64,000 nucleotides of DNA from Eisenbergiella porci (GTDB taxonomy: Bacteria > Bacillota > Clostridia > Lachnospirales > Lachnospiraceae), in contig NZ_VUMI01000024.1 in the NCBI RefSeq assembly GCF_009696275.1, forward strand, positions 1-64,000, written 5' to 3'. The first letter of the stretch is position 1. Each line of letters starts with the position of its first letter. The notes under the pieces are model-generated. The model saw only the letters and a list, made by a program, of their open reading frames with translations, was not told the origin of the DNA and searched no databases. Of the stretch, positions 24,983-34,573 are shown in pieces. The position numbers and the translations under genes are program-made.

Positions 24983-26500
24983 ATGAAGAAAAAGACTTTG
25001 AAAAGGTTTCTTTTGACTTTAGTGTGCACAACACTAACTATTGCACTGAGCGCATGCTCAGGTGATAAGGCAGGTGAGAACTCTTCTCAGATAACGATTG
25101 GCATACCTCAGGACATTGAAGATAGTCTTGACCCCCACAAGGCGGTGGCGGCAGGAACTGAAGAGGTATTGTTCAACCTGTATGAGGGACTTGTGAAGCC
25201 TGACAGCAGCGGCGAGCTGCAGCCGGCGGTTGCGAGTGATTATCGGATATCGGAAGATGCCACCACCTACACCTTTACCCTGAGAGACGGGGGAAAATTT
25301 CATGATGGCAGTCCGGTAACGGCGCAGGACGTGAAGTATTCCATAGACAGATGCGCCGATACCACGAACGGGGAACCCCTGGTAGCGGCGTATTCCCATA
25401 TTCAGAGCGTGAATATTGTGGATGATAAAACAATAGAAGTGGTGCTGGACGGCCCGGACACCGATTTTCTTGCCTATATGACCAATGCCGTTATTCCCGC
25501 TTCCAATGAGAACCCGGATACCAATCCCATCGGTACCGGCCCCTACAAATATGTGTCCCGTTCCCCGCAGGAGAATTTTGTCATAGAAAAATTTGACGAC
25601 TACTGGGGGATTCCGGCCAATATCGAGCATGTCACCTTCAAGGTGTGCGCCAATGCGGATTCCATCGTCATGGATTTAAATGGCGGCTCCATTGATATGT
25701 TTGCCAGAGTGACCACCGCCCAGGCGGAACAGCTGGGAGATAATTACCAGGTGCTGGAGGGAACCATGAATCTGGTGCAGGCACTCTACCTGAATAATGC
25801 GGCGGAGCCTTTTAACGATGAAAGAGTGCGCCAGGCGCTTTGCTATGCAGTCGATCCCCAGGGAGTCATGGACATGATTTCCGCAGGAAAGGGAACGGTC
25901 ATCGGCAGCAGCATGTTCCCCGCTTTTGAAAAATATTTTATGCCTGAGCTTTCAGATATGTATGCTGTGAATCTGGAGAAAGCCAAAGAGCTTCTGAAGG
26001 AAGCCGGATATGAAAACGGATTTTCCTTCACCATCACCGTGCCCTCCAACTACCAGCAGCACATCGACACCGCCCAGGTTCTGGTGGAGCAGCTGAAGAA
26101 AATCGGAGTAACCGCTGACATTAACCTGATTGAATGGGACAGCTGGCTGTCCGATGTCTATGCGGAAAGAAATTACCAGGCTACGGTGGTAGGCGTGGAT
26201 GCCTCGGCCCTGACGCCAAGCGCTTTGCTTTCCCGATTTGTTTCCACCGCGGGCAATAATTTCATCAATTTTAACAATGCCGATTATGACGCCGCTTATG
26301 CGAAAGCGCTTGCTACCATCGATGATGACGAGAAAACGGCTGCCTTCAAGGAATGTGAAACACTGCTGGCAGAGCATGCGGCCAATGTTTATATTCAGGA
26401 TCTGCCCTATCTGGTGGCGCTGAATAAAAAATATGCAGGCTACGAATTCTATCCGCTGTACGTACAGGATGTTTCCAAGCTTTATATCGTGGAAGAATAG
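24983..26500 (+). CDS. Peptide-type ABC transporter substrate-binding lipoprotein
   Basis: 505 aa. A lipoprotein signal peptide with lipobox LSAC (Cys about residue 25), then the SBP family 5 (Dpp/Opp) fold: LYEGLVKPDSSGELQPAVAS and the FTLRDGGKFHDGSPVTAQDV signature near residues 97-117. The C-terminal lobe includes ALCYAVDPQGVMDMI. It is anchored outside the membrane and delivers substrate to the two permeases encoded next. Peptides are the commonest ligand, but nickel or opines are possible in this family and cannot be excluded. Its AT-rich promoter lies about 80 bp upstream. Confidence 0.92.
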   Translation: MKKKTLKRFLLTLVCTTLTIALSACSGDKAGENSSQITIGIPQDIEDSLDPHKAVAAGTEEVLFNLYEGLVKPDSSGELQPAVASDYRISEDATTYTFTLRDGGKFHDGSPVTAQDVKYSIDRCADTTNGEPLVAAYSHIQSVNIVDDKTIEVVLDGPDTDFLAYMTNAVIPASNENPDTNPIGTGPYKYVSRSPQENFVIEKFDDYWGIPANIEHVTFKVCANADSIVMDLNGGSIDMFARVTTAQAEQLGDNYQVLEGTMNLVQALYLNNAAEPFNDERVRQALCYAVDPQGVMDMISAGKGTVIGSSMFPAFEKYFMPELSDMYAVNLEKAKELLKEAGYENGFSFTITVPSNYQQHIDTAQVLVEQLKKIGVTADINLIEWDSWLSDVYAERNYQATVVGVDASALTPSALLSRFVSTAGNNFINFNNADYDAAYAKALATIDDDEKTAAFKECETLLAEHAANVYIQDLPYLVALNKKYAGYEFYPLYVQDVSKLYIVEE

Positions 26501-26573
26501 TTATAGTTCAGACAGGTCTGCACATTTACAAAGAATAAGCTGCGGCAGCTTCGCAGGGGAGAGTGAGTGTGAC

Positions 26574-27515
26574 GTGAAATATTTTATGAAAAAACTGATA
26601 TCCATGGCAGCGACCCTTCTGGTGGTATCCTTCCTGGTGTTTCTGGCGTTTGCAGTGATACCGGGGGATCCCGCCACTGCGAAGCTTGGTACGGAGGCTA
26701 CGCAGGCCAAGGTGGAGGCGCTGCGGGATGAGATGGGCTTAAACCGTCCGATTCCCGTACGTTATGCCGCCTGGCTGGGCGGCCTGCTGCAGGGCGATAT
26801 GGGAACCTCCTACAGCTACAGCATGCCTGTAACGAAAATGGTGTCGGATAAAATTCCGGTAACCCTGACCCTGACTCTGATGTCCTTTGCCATGATGGTG
26901 CTTATTTCCATACCGCTTGGCCTGTATACGGCAAAGCATGAGGGAGGAACCGCCGACCATGTGGTTTCTGCGCTCAATCAGATCATCATGGCTGTGCCGC
27001 CGTTTTTTTCAGGGATACTGATTACGCTCCTGTTCGGGCTGATTCTGCATCTGTTTACGCCGGGCGGCTATGTTTCCTATACAAAAAGCATTCCGGGCTT
27101 TTTGGGCTACCTCTTTTTCCCGGCGCTGGCCATTGCCCTTCCCAAGGCGGCCATGGCGGTGAAGCTGCTGCGCAGCTCTATTGTGCATGAAATGCGCCAG
27201 GATTATGCGAGAACGGCGTACAGCAGGGGAAACAGCACCAGGAATGTGATGTATAGACATCTTCTGAAGAACGCCATGATTCCGGTAGTGACTTTTTTGG
27301 GAATGGCCCTTGCGGATATGATAGCGGGAAGCATTATTATCGAACAGGTTTTTAATATTCCGGGGCTGGGCAGAATCCTGCTCACCTCCATTTCCAACCG
27401 GGATTATCCTGTGGTGGAGGCCATCATTGTGCTGTTGGCCTTTCTTGTTATTTTCATCAACTTCCTGGTGGATTTTATTTACAAGAAAATCGATCCCAGG
27501 ATCCGTGTACAGTAA
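26574..27515 (+). CDS. Peptide-type ABC transporter permease (DppB-like)
   Basis: 313 aa from the GTG at 26574 (VKYFMKKLISMAATLLVV). GGGGAG lies upstream; longer in-frame ORF sequence would overlap the SBP gene and lacks the expected N-terminal helix. Six membrane helices and the BPD-transporter motif LRSSIVHEMRQDYARTAYSRG near residues 200-220, which docks the ATPase. DppB features are GDPATAKLG and ALADMIAGSIIIEQVFNIPG. It partners the next permease. Confidence 0.92.
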   Translation: MKYFMKKLISMAATLLVVSFLVFLAFAVIPGDPATAKLGTEATQAKVEALRDEMGLNRPIPVRYAAWLGGLLQGDMGTSYSYSMPVTKMVSDKIPVTLTLTLMSFAMMVLISIPLGLYTAKHEGGTADHVVSALNQIIMAVPPFFSGILITLLFGLILHLFTPGGYVSYTKSIPGFLGYLFFPALAIALPKAAMAVKLLRSSIVHEMRQDYARTAYSRGNSTRNVMYRHLLKNAMIPVVTFLGMALADMIAGSIIIEQVFNIPGLGRILLTSISNRDYPVVEAIIVLLAFLVIFINFLVDFIYKKIDPRIRVQ

Positions 27516-27605
27516 CCGGAAAGTCTGCCGGCGTAACGGTTTGGGCGGCTGCATTTTATTTACAGCGCTCCATGCGACCGGAAACCGGTGGGAAGAGGCT
27601 TAATA

Positions 27606-28397
27606 ATGAAAAAAAAGAACTTGAATTTTATTCTGGGAAGCATACTTACAGGAATTGTCCTTCTGGTGATGCTGGTGGGCATTTTTTACACGCCCTATGA
27701 TCCCACCGCTATGGACAACGCAAATAAGCTTTCCGGTATTTCCCTTGCACATCCCTTCGGCTGTGATAATTTCGGAAGAGATATTTTAAGCCGTGTGATG
27801 AAGGGCAGCGGAACCACGCTTTTGGTGGCGCTGTCCACCGTGGCCATCGGCACCTTTTTCGGCGTGCTGCTGGGGGCTTTTACAGGGTATTTCGGCGGGC
27901 TTCTGGACGAGGTGCTGATGCGCATCATCGATGTGGTGTTTGCTTTTCCCAGCATCCTTCTGGCGCTGGTATTTATTAGCCTTCTGGGGCCGGGAAAGGG
28001 CAACGTGATCATATCCTTAGGCATCGCCTTCATTCCCAGCTTTGCCAGAATCGTGCGCTCGGAGTTCATCCGCTGCAAAAACATGGATTACGTGAAGCTG
28101 GCCAGGCTGGCCGGCGCGGGGCATCTGCGCATCATGTTCGTGCATATCCTGCCCAACACCATATCCGTGCTGGTCCCGGCAGTCATGATCGGCTTTAACA
28201 ACGCCGTTCTGGCGGAAGCGGGCATGAGCTATCTGGGGATAGGCGTGCAGCCGCCGGATGCCAGCCTGGGCCGGATGCTTTCCGAAGCGCAGACCTATAT
28301 TTTTTCCGCGCCGGGCTTTGCCCTGTTTCCGGGCATTTTTATCGTGGTGATGGTGCTTGGCTTCAGCCTGCTTGCGGAAGGCTTAAAAAGGGATTAG
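27606..28397 (+). CDS. Peptide-type ABC transporter permease (DppC-like)
   Basis: 263 aa from the ATG at 27606, which follows AGAGG; an in-frame GTG at 27588 lies upstream of that site. The N-terminal helix is followed by HPFGCDNFGRDILSRV, a hallmark of DppC/OppC permeases. The EAA-like motif FIRCKNMDYVKLARLAGAG is near residues 157-175, and AGMSYLGIGVQPPDASLGRML closes the core. With the DppB-like subunit it forms the membrane channel. Confidence 0.92.
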   Translation: MKKKNLNFILGSILTGIVLLVMLVGIFYTPYDPTAMDNANKLSGISLAHPFGCDNFGRDILSRVMKGSGTTLLVALSTVAIGTFFGVLLGAFTGYFGGLLDEVLMRIIDVVFAFPSILLALVFISLLGPGKGNVIISLGIAFIPSFARIVRSEFIRCKNMDYVKLARLAGAGHLRIMFVHILPNTISVLVPAVMIGFNNAVLAEAGMSYLGIGVQPPDASLGRMLSEAQTYIFSAPGFALFPGIFIVVMVLGFSLLAEGLKRD

Positions 28398-28434
28398 GGG
28401 AGGCTGTGTGCTCCCTCTGGAAAGGCGGTAAGCG

Positions 28435-29232
28435 ATGCTTGACGTAATCGATCTGAATCTGGAATTTCATGATCACCTGGTCCCGGAAACCGTGGTGCAT
28501 CATTTTAACCTGCATATGGAAGAAGGGGATATCGTGGGGCTGGTAGGGGAATCCGGCTCGGGAAAATCCATGACAGCGCTGGCAATCGCCGGGCTTCTCC
28601 GCCGGCACGATATGAAAAAAACAGGACAGATAATGTTTCACGGCACCGACCTTCTGACCTGTCCGAGAAATCAGCTGCGCGGCTATCAGGGGGATGACAT
28701 CGGCATTGTTTTCCAGGAACCGATGACCTCCCTCAATCCCGTATACCGGATAGGCTGGCAGGTGGAGGAAAGCCTGCGGATACACCGCCCTTCCATGAGC
28801 CGGGAGGACAGGAAGGGAAAAGCGATGGAAATGCTCCGCGCGGTGGAGCTTCCCGATCCGGAGCGAATTTACCATTCCTATCCCCATGAAATATCCGGCG
28901 GCCAGAGACAGCGTGTCATGATAGCGGCGGCCATGATCTGCGATCCGGCGCTGCTGATAGCGGATGAGCCCACGACAGCGCTGGATGTGACGGTGCAGCT
29001 GGCAATTGTAAAGCTTTTGAAAAAGCTGAACCGGGAGAAAAAAACAGGGATTTTATTCATCTCCCATGATCTGAGCCTGGTAAAACGTCTCTGCGAGCGG
29101 ATTGTGGTGATGAAGGACGGCCGGATCGTGGAAGAAGGCGCATGTGATCAGATTTTTGATGCGCCGAAGGAAAGCTATACGCAAAACCTGATAGCTGCCA
29201 TCCCCAGATGCGAAAAGCCGGCGGAGGTTTGA
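28435..29232 (+). CDS. Peptide-type ABC transporter ATPase (DppD-like)
   Basis: 265 aa. Walker A GESGSGKSM (about residues 37-45), Q-loop FQEPMTSLNPVYRIGWQVEE, signature ISGGQRQRVMIA and Walker B LLIADEPTTALDVT. The family's terminal motif is only partly visible and the protein is shorter than many DppD proteins (about 320 aa), so a C-terminal ligand-loop region is reduced. The next ATPase gene starts 1 bp after the stop. It energises import together with that partner. Confidence 0.92.
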   Translation: MLDVIDLNLEFHDHLVPETVVHHFNLHMEEGDIVGLVGESGSGKSMTALAIAGLLRRHDMKKTGQIMFHGTDLLTCPRNQLRGYQGDDIGIVFQEPMTSLNPVYRIGWQVEESLRIHRPSMSREDRKGKAMEMLRAVELPDPERIYHSYPHEISGGQRQRVMIAAAMICDPALLIADEPTTALDVTVQLAIVKLLKKLNREKKTGILFISHDLSLVKRLCERIVVMKDGRIVEEGACDQIFDAPKESYTQNLIAAIPRCEKPAEV

Positions 29233-29233
29233 C

Positions 29234-30001
29234 ATGGAAAATACACAGACGAACAATATTCTGATGGTGAAGGATCTGCGGGTTTCCTATTCCCAGGAGG
29301 CGGGCAGCGTGTTCCGCCCCAAGAAGGATCTGGACGTTTTAAAGGGCGTTTCCTTTTCCATCCGGGAAGGGGAGGTTATGGGTCTGGTGGGAGAAAGCGG
29401 CTGCGGGAAATCAACGCTTTCCAAAGCGCTCCTGGGCCTGATTCCCAAATATGAAGGGGTGATTGTCCAGAAATCGGAGCATCCCCAGATGATTTTCCAG
29501 GATCCCTTCAGCTCCCTCAATCCTGCGAAAAAGGTGGGATGGATTCTGGAAGAGCCGCTCCGCCTGAACACGGGGCTTAACAGGGCGGAGAGAGAAAAAA
29601 AGGTGTCTGAGATGCTGCGCAGGGTGGGGCTGGAGGAAAAGCTGGCGCAGCGCTATCCCAGACAGCTGTCTGGAGGCCAGCGGCAGCGCGTCTGCATTGC
29701 GGAAAGCCTGATGCTGTCCCCGAAGCTTCTGATAGCGGATGAACCGGTTTCCGCCCTGGACGTAACCATACAGGCGCAGATTATCGCCCTCCTGCGCAGC
29801 ATACAGAAGGAGATGGGGCTTGCCATCCTTTTTATCTCCCACGATATGCGCGTGGTGTACCAGCTGAGCCAGCGGGTGATGATCATGAAGGATGGGGAAA
29901 TCGTGGAAAGCGGCGACGTGGAACAGGTTTATTTCCATCCGGAGCATCCTTATACGAAGAAGCTTCTGGAAGCGGCGGGGATACTGGAGGAAGGCGACTG
30001 A
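29234..30001 (+). CDS. Peptide-type ABC transporter ATPase (DppF-like)
   Basis: 255 aa. Walker A GESGCGKST (about residues 46-54), a Q-loop IFQDPFSSLNPAKKVGWIL, signature LSGGQRQRVCIAESL and Walker B LLIADEPVSALDV. The H-loop is FISHDMRVV and the oligopeptide-transporter C-terminus HPEHPYTKKLLEA is present. The stretch between Walker A and the Q-loop is about 20 residues shorter than usual. It is the last gene of the importer; yqeG follows after 54 bp. Confidence 0.92.
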   Translation: MENTQTNNILMVKDLRVSYSQEAGSVFRPKKDLDVLKGVSFSIREGEVMGLVGESGCGKSTLSKALLGLIPKYEGVIVQKSEHPQMIFQDPFSSLNPAKKVGWILEEPLRLNTGLNRAEREKKVSEMLRRVGLEEKLAQRYPRQLSGGQRQRVCIAESLMLSPKLLIADEPVSALDVTIQAQIIALLRSIQKEMGLAILFISHDMRVVYQLSQRVMIMKDGEIVESGDVEQVYFHPEHPYTKKLLEAAGILEEGD

Positions 30002-30055
30002 CAGGCGGCCTGGCTGCAGGCGGTCCGGTGGAAATGAGGAAAAGGAAGAAAACAG

Positions 30056-30574
30056 ATGTTTGAAAGGTTTTATCCGGATAAATATGTGGAGAGCGCCTAC
30101 GTGATAGATTACGAGGGCATGTATAAAAAGGGCTACCGGGGAATTATTTTTGACATTGATAATACGTTGGTGCCCCATGGGGCGCCGGCTGACAAGAGGA
30201 GCATCGCTCTTTTCAAGCGGCTGAAGGCCATCGGGTATGAATGCCTGCTGCTTTCCAACAACAAGGAACCCAGGGTGAAAATGTTCAATGACGCCGTGCA
30301 TGTCCGTTATATTTACAAGGCGGGAAAGCCGGGCGTTAAAAATTATGAACGGGCCATGGATTTGATGGGGACGGACGATGTGAACACTTTTTTTGTGGGC
30401 GACCAGCTGTTTACGGATGTGTGGGGCGCCAGGAATGCGGGGCTGTACAGCTTTCTTGTTAAGCCCATCAACCCCAGGGAAGAGATACAGATCGTCCTAA
30501 AGCGCTATCTGGAAAAAATCGTTCTTCATTTTTATAAGAAGAAACTGGAAAAGGAGGGCAGGAAAGATGATTGA
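30056..30574 (+). CDS. YqeG-family HAD phosphatase
   Basis: 172 aa HAD-superfamily IIIA enzyme. Motif I is FDIDNTLV (near residues 32-39), motif II LLSNNKEPR (Ser/Asn), and the motif III/IV region is GKPGVKNYERAM and FVGDQLFTDVWGARNAG. Family members are phosphatases, some acting on phosphatidylglycerophosphate-like substrates; the substrate here is unknown. It overlaps aroE by 8 nt, so it is probably cotranslated with the shikimate genes. The ATG has GGAAGAAAACAG upstream. Confidence 0.9.
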   Translation: MFERFYPDKYVESAYVIDYEGMYKKGYRGIIFDIDNTLVPHGAPADKRSIALFKRLKAIGYECLLLSNNKEPRVKMFNDAVHVRYIYKAGKPGVKNYERAMDLMGTDDVNTFFVGDQLFTDVWGARNAGLYSFLVKPINPREEIQIVLKRYLEKIVLHFYKKKLEKEGRKDD

Positions 30575-31436
30575 CGGAAAAACAAGGATTTGCGGTCTGT
30601 TCGGTAATCCTGTGGAGCATACGCTTTCCCCTGTTATTCATAATACGCTGGCGAAGCGGTGCGGGATCAATATGGTATATGTGCCCTTCCTGGTAGACGG
30701 GGACCAGGTGAAGCAGGCCGTGGAAGGCGCCCGGGCGCTGCAGCTGCTGGGAGTGAATGTGACGGTTCCTCATAAGAGCGCAGTGATCCCGTACCTTGCG
30801 GAGATTGACAGGGAAGCGTCCTTAATCGGTGCGGTAAATACGCTTGTCCCGGCGGAAAACGGCTTCAAGGGCTATAACACGGATCTCCCCGGCCTGTACC
30901 GGGCGCTGGTTTCCGAAGGGATCAGCCTGTCCGGGGAAGAGGTGATTCTCTTGGGCGCGGGCGGCGCGGCCAGGGCGGCAGCCTTTCTCTGTGCGCTGCG
31001 GGGCGCTAAAAGAGTGTATCTGCTGAACCGGAGCCTGGAAAAAGCGCAGGCTGTTGCAGAGGAGGCCAATCTCGCGGCAGGGCGGCAGTGTATCCTGCCC
31101 ATGGAGCTTTGCGGCTGGAAGAGCCTTCCTGAAAAGAAATATCTGGCGATTCAGGGAACCTCCGTGGGACTTGCCCCCAATACGGAAGAAGCGGTGATTG
31201 AGGATCGGGATTTCTACCGGCTGATACATACGGGCTTTGATCTGGTTTACCGTCCGGCGAATACCAGGTTCATGCGCCTGACCGAAGAAACGGGAGGAAA
31301 AGCCTGCAACGGCCTGAAGATGCTGCTGTATCAGGGTGTGGAAGCCTTCGAGCTGTGGACCGGCCTGAAGGTGAAGGAAGAGGATGCGGCATTCTGCTAT
31401 GAACAGATGAAAAAGGAACTGGAAAAAAATGAGTAG
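30567..31436 (+). CDS. aroE: Shikimate dehydrogenase AroE
   Basis: 289 aa. Reduces 3-dehydroshikimate to shikimate with NADPH. The N-terminal substrate domain has FGNPVEHTLSPVIHN (residues about 12-26) and VNVTVPHKSAVIPYL with the catalytic Lys. The NADP domain has LLGAGGAARAAAF and the NRS motif LLNRSLEKA. The C-terminal GLKMLLYQGVEAFELWTG is typical. It overlaps both yqeG (8 nt) and aroK (8 nt). Confidence 0.95.
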   Translation: MIDGKTRICGLFGNPVEHTLSPVIHNTLAKRCGINMVYVPFLVDGDQVKQAVEGARALQLLGVNVTVPHKSAVIPYLAEIDREASLIGAVNTLVPAENGFKGYNTDLPGLYRALVSEGISLSGEEVILLGAGGAARAAAFLCALRGAKRVYLLNRSLEKAQAVAEEANLAAGRQCILPMELCGWKSLPEKKYLAIQGTSVGLAPNTEEAVIEDRDFYRLIHTGFDLVYRPANTRFMRLTEETGGKACNGLKMLLYQGVEAFELWTGLKVKEEDAAFCYEQMKKELEKNE

Positions 31437-31965
31437 GAACAAAAGAAATATTATTCTTATCGGCTTCATGGGAAGCGGGAAAACAACCCTTGGCATCCGG
31501 CTTTCCTACAGGCTGCGCCGTCCGCTCCTGGATACGGACAGATGGATCGAAAAGGAGCAGGGGATGAGCGTGTCGGACATCTTTGCCTCCTATGGGGAAG
31601 AAGGGTTCAGGCAGCTGGAAACCCAGGCGGTAAAAAGCCTTCTGGAAGCTGACCCCGGCCAGGTGATTTCCACCGGCGGCGGGCTTCCCATGCGGGAGGA
31701 GAACCAGGCGCTGTTAAAGCAGCTGGGCTTTGTGGTCTTTTTAAGGATCCGCCCGGAAACGGTATACGAAAGACTGAAGGGGGACACCACCCGGCCGCTG
31801 CTTCAAAAGCCCGATCCCGAAGGGGAGATACGCAGGCTGCTCGCCGTAAGGAACCCCATTTACGAACAGGCCGCCGACCGGGTGGTGGACGTGGACGGGA
31901 AGGATTTTGAAGAGCTGCTGGAAGAGATACTGGATGGAACGGACATCCAGCCGGAAGGGAGATAA
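31429..31965 (+). CDS. aroK: Shikimate kinase AroK
   Basis: 178 aa P-loop kinase that phosphorylates shikimate. Walker A GFMGSGKTT (residues about 12-20), DTDRWIEKEQGMSVSDIFASYGEEGFR with the substrate-binding Asp and the conserved EExFR-type motif, ISTGGGLPMR (glycine-rich shikimate site), and the LID RLKGDTTRPLLQ. It overlaps aroE by 8 nt and ends 1 nt before the aroQ ATG. Confidence 0.95.
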   Translation: MSRNKRNIILIGFMGSGKTTLGIRLSYRLRRPLLDTDRWIEKEQGMSVSDIFASYGEEGFRQLETQAVKSLLEADPGQVISTGGGLPMREENQALLKQLGFVVFLRIRPETVYERLKGDTTRPLLQKPDPEGEIRRLLAVRNPIYEQAADRVVDVDGKDFEELLEEILDGTDIQPEGR

Positions 31966-31966
31966 A

Positions 31967-32404
31967 ATGAAAATACTTGTAATTAACGGGGCGAACCTGA
32001 ATTTCCTCGGAATTCGTGAGAAGAATATTTATGGGACCCAGGATTATGCGTATCTGCAGAAGCTCCTGGAGGAAAAAGGGAAGGAAGCGGGCTGCGAGGT
32101 GACCGTATTCCAGAGCAACCACGAGGGCGCGATTATAGACCGGCTGCAGGAAGCCTATTTTGACGGGACGGATGGTATTGTCATCAATCCGGGCGCCTTC
32201 ACCCATTACAGCTATGCCATCAGAGACGCGCTTGCAAGCATTACGGTGCCCAAGGTGGAGATCCATATTTCCGATATCACGAAACGGGAGGAATTCCGGA
32301 AAACCTCCGTTACCGCGCCCTCCTGTGACCGCCAAATCTACGGCCAGGGGCTGGACGGATACCTCCAGGCCATAGATTTTATACTGGAAAAGCAAATTCT
32401 GTAA
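31967..32404 (+). CDS. aroQ: Type II 3-dehydroquinate dehydratase AroQ
   Basis: 145 aa from the ATG at 31967 (MKILVINGANLNFLG), preceded by GGAAGGGAG; the longer in-frame ORF would read back through aroK. Motifs: NGANLNFLGIREKNIYGTQ with the catalytic Tyr, FQSNHEGAIIDRLQEA, NPGAFTHYSYAIRDAL, EIHISDITKREEFRKTS with the catalytic His. It forms dodecamers that dehydrate dehydroquinate. Last gene of the aro block. Confidence 0.95.
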   Translation: MKILVINGANLNFLGIREKNIYGTQDYAYLQKLLEEKGKEAGCEVTVFQSNHEGAIIDRLQEAYFDGTDGIVINPGAFTHYSYAIRDALASITVPKVEIHISDITKREEFRKTSVTAPSCDRQIYGQGLDGYLQAIDFILEKQIL

Positions 32405-32482
32405 AAAAACAGTTGAAAAAAGCATATTTTTATTATAAACTAGTAGGGAATTAAACGTGAAAATTTAGGAGGAATATTTTTT

Positions 32483-33040
32483 ATGATTTCTGCAGGTGAT
32501 TTCAGGAATGGTATTACAATTGAAGTAGATGGCAATATTTTTCAGATAGTAGAATTCCAGCATGTGAAACCTGGCAAGGGCGCCGCTTTTGTAAGGACTA
32601 AGCTGAAAAATATCATTAACGGAGGCGTGGTGGAAAAGACCTTCCGTCCTACTGAAAAATTCCCGCAGGCACGTATTGATAGAAAAGATATGCAGTATTT
32701 ATATTCTGACGGTGATTTATTTACCTTTATGGATATGGAAACCTATGATCAGGTTGCGCTGAATTCCGAGACTGTCGGAGATGCGCTTAAATTCGTAAAG
32801 GAAAATGAAGTATGCAAGATATGCTCAACCAATGGCGGCGTATTTGCAGTGGAGCCTCCTCTTTTCGTAGAACTGGAGATCACCGAAACAGAACCCGGAT
32901 TTAAGGGAGATACCGCTACAGGCGCATCCAAGCCTGCTACAGTGGAAACCGGAGCTGTTGTATATGTACCTCTGTTCGTAAACCAGGGGGACAAGATTAA
33001 GATCGACACCAGAACCGGAGAATATCTGTCCAGAGCATAA
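32483..33040 (+). CDS. efp: Translation elongation factor P
   Basis: 185 aa, standard three-domain EF-P. It relieves ribosome stalling at polyproline stretches. The domain I tip is [13 protein letters not shown], with Lys at the modification position (residue about 32). FMDMETYDQ and the C-terminal [12 protein letters not shown]-type ending (here [13 protein letters not shown]) are typical. AGGAGG lies upstream of the ATG. A terminator follows. PepQ, its common upstream neighbour in this family, is absent. Confidence 0.97.
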   Translation: MISAGDFRNGITIEVDGNIFQIVEFQHVKPGKGAAFVRTKLKNIINGGVVEKTFRPTEKFPQARIDRKDMQYLYSDGDLFTFMDMETYDQVALNSETVGDALKFVKENEVCKICSTNGGVFAVEPPLFVELEITETEPGFKGDTATGASKPATVETGAVVYVPLFVNQGDKIKIDTRTGEYLSRA

Positions 33041-33077
33041 TCAGCAACAGAATGCTGTTCTATTATTTAGCCTATAA

Positions 33078-33120
33078 GACAATGGGATTTCTGCATGGCA
33101 GAGTTTTCATTGTCTTTTTT
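33078..33120 (+). terminator. Terminator after efp
   Basis: GACAATG (33078-33084) pairs with CATTGTC (33108-33114), followed by six T residues. Confidence 0.75.
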
Positions 33121-33249
33121 ATTTCATGGAAAATGCGGCCTCCGGCCGGACGAAAGCCGCGGCCCAAATGCCTCATGAACCAAATTTTATCGGATCGAAA
33201 AGCATGTCTGAAAATCAAATCTTAAATTCTAACAAAGAGAGGATATTAA

Positions 33250-34236
33250 ATGGATTTTGAAAAATTTGTAAAAAAAGTTAAGGATGGCGCACAGGCCTAT
33301 CTGGGAGACGGCGTTTCCCTGTCCGTAAGCACAGTATTAAAGAACAACGGCGTTAATCTTACGGGGATTATTTTCATGGACGGGGACAGCGACGTCGCTT
33401 CCACCATATATCTGGACGGGCTTTATGAGGAATATAAGAGAGGAAAAACGATGGGGGAAATCGTCCGCCAGGTATGTACGGTTTATGAGGAAAATAAACC
33501 GGAGCAGAACCTGAATATGGATTTTTTCCACGATTATAAGATGGTGAAGCCGAGGCTGGCCTGCCGCCTGATTAACTGTGAGAAGAATCAGGAGCTGCTT
33601 GGCGGCCATCCCCACAGGGAATTTCTGGATCTTGCCATTGTATACTGCTGTATCCTTATGAGCGATAACATGGGCTGCGCCTGTGTCCTGATCAGCGATA
33701 TGCACGCCCGGTACTGGGATGTGGACGAAGAGACGCTTTACCGGGATGCGTTGGAGAATATGCCGCGCATACTGCCTGACGAGCTTTCCGACATGGATGA
33801 TTTCATGCATGACATAGTCAGGAAGGCAGTAGAGGAAAAGCTGGAGCTGACAGCAGAGGGTGAGAAAACGCAGGAGGATGAGGAGTGCCGGGCCATACTG
33901 GACGGGATTGCGGAATTCCTGGCAGGGCTTCCCCTGGAAAAGGAGCCGGAGCGTAAAATGTACATACTTACCAATAAGCAGCATTTTTATGGAGCGGCAG
34001 CCATTTTGTATCCCGGGATTCTGGAAAGCTATGCCGGTAAGCTGGGACATGATTTTTATATTCTGCCCAGTTCCGTACATGAAGTGATTCTGCTTGCGGA
34101 TACGGGAGTGGAAGACAGAGAGCATCTATATGATATGGTGCGGGAAGTAAATGCACAGAATGTGCCTGAGGAGGAGCTTTTATCGGACAATGTTTACTAT
34201 TTCAGCCTGAAAAGCGGAAAGATAACAATTCTTTGA
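33250..34236 (+). CDS. DUF5688 family protein
   Basis: 328 aa soluble, acidic protein that matches my memory of the Lachnospiraceae-expanded DUF5688 family: LKNNGVNLTGIIF near residues 30-42, IYLDGLYEEYKRGKTMGEIV, and a second half with MYILTNKQHFYGAAAILYPG and FYILPSSVHEVILL (about 250-285). The function is unknown; no catalytic motif or signal peptide was seen. It stands alone after the efp terminator, with GAGAGG upstream of the start. Confidence 0.85.
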   Translation: MDFEKFVKKVKDGAQAYLGDGVSLSVSTVLKNNGVNLTGIIFMDGDSDVASTIYLDGLYEEYKRGKTMGEIVRQVCTVYEENKPEQNLNMDFFHDYKMVKPRLACRLINCEKNQELLGGHPHREFLDLAIVYCCILMSDNMGCACVLISDMHARYWDVDEETLYRDALENMPRILPDELSDMDDFMHDIVRKAVEEKLELTAEGEKTQEDEECRAILDGIAEFLAGLPLEKEPERKMYILTNKQHFYGAAAILYPGILESYAGKLGHDFYILPSSVHEVILLADTGVEDREHLYDMVREVNAQNVPEEELLSDNVYYFSLKSGKITIL

Positions 34237-34381
34237 TATTCTGAATAATTCTTAAGATGCTATAAATTTTCTATTTTTCCAAAATGAGATCTGGACAACC
34301 GGAAAAACTTGTGCTATTATATGTCAGAGTGGTGCATGTAACAAATTTGTAATATTTAATCAGTGCATCAACATATCTTAT

Positions 34382-34453
34382 GCACCCGTAGTCTAATGGA
34401 TAGAACGGAGGCCTCCGACGCCTTTAATGCAGGTTCGATTCCTGTCGGGTGCA
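34382..34453 (+). tRNA. tRNA-Arg (anticodon CCG)
   Basis: Cloverleaf: acceptor GCACCCG with CGGGTGC and discriminator A (34453), D-arm starting GTCTAATGGATAGAAC, anticodon stem GAGGC/GCCTT with a 7-nt loop CTCCGAC giving CCG, short variable loop, and T-arm GCAGG-TTCGATT-CCTGT. The 3' CCA is not encoded. It reads CGG codons. A weak ORF reading out of the tRNA into the next gene is ignored. Confidence 0.95.
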
Positions 34454-34573
34454 TTTGTGTCACTCTGGCATATAATTTGCCTTGCTGTGAATATATCAGC
34501 CAAGTGTAACTGGAGAACCGCCGCAGGGCGGTTCTGTTTTAAAGTCGATGTTTTCAGGATTGAAGGTGTGAAA

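Noticed and set aside
34427-34573. ORF extension of the SH3 protein into the tRNA-Arg gene
   Set aside because: The reading frame is open by chance; the N-terminal residues are not protein-like and a ribosome site lies just before 34574.
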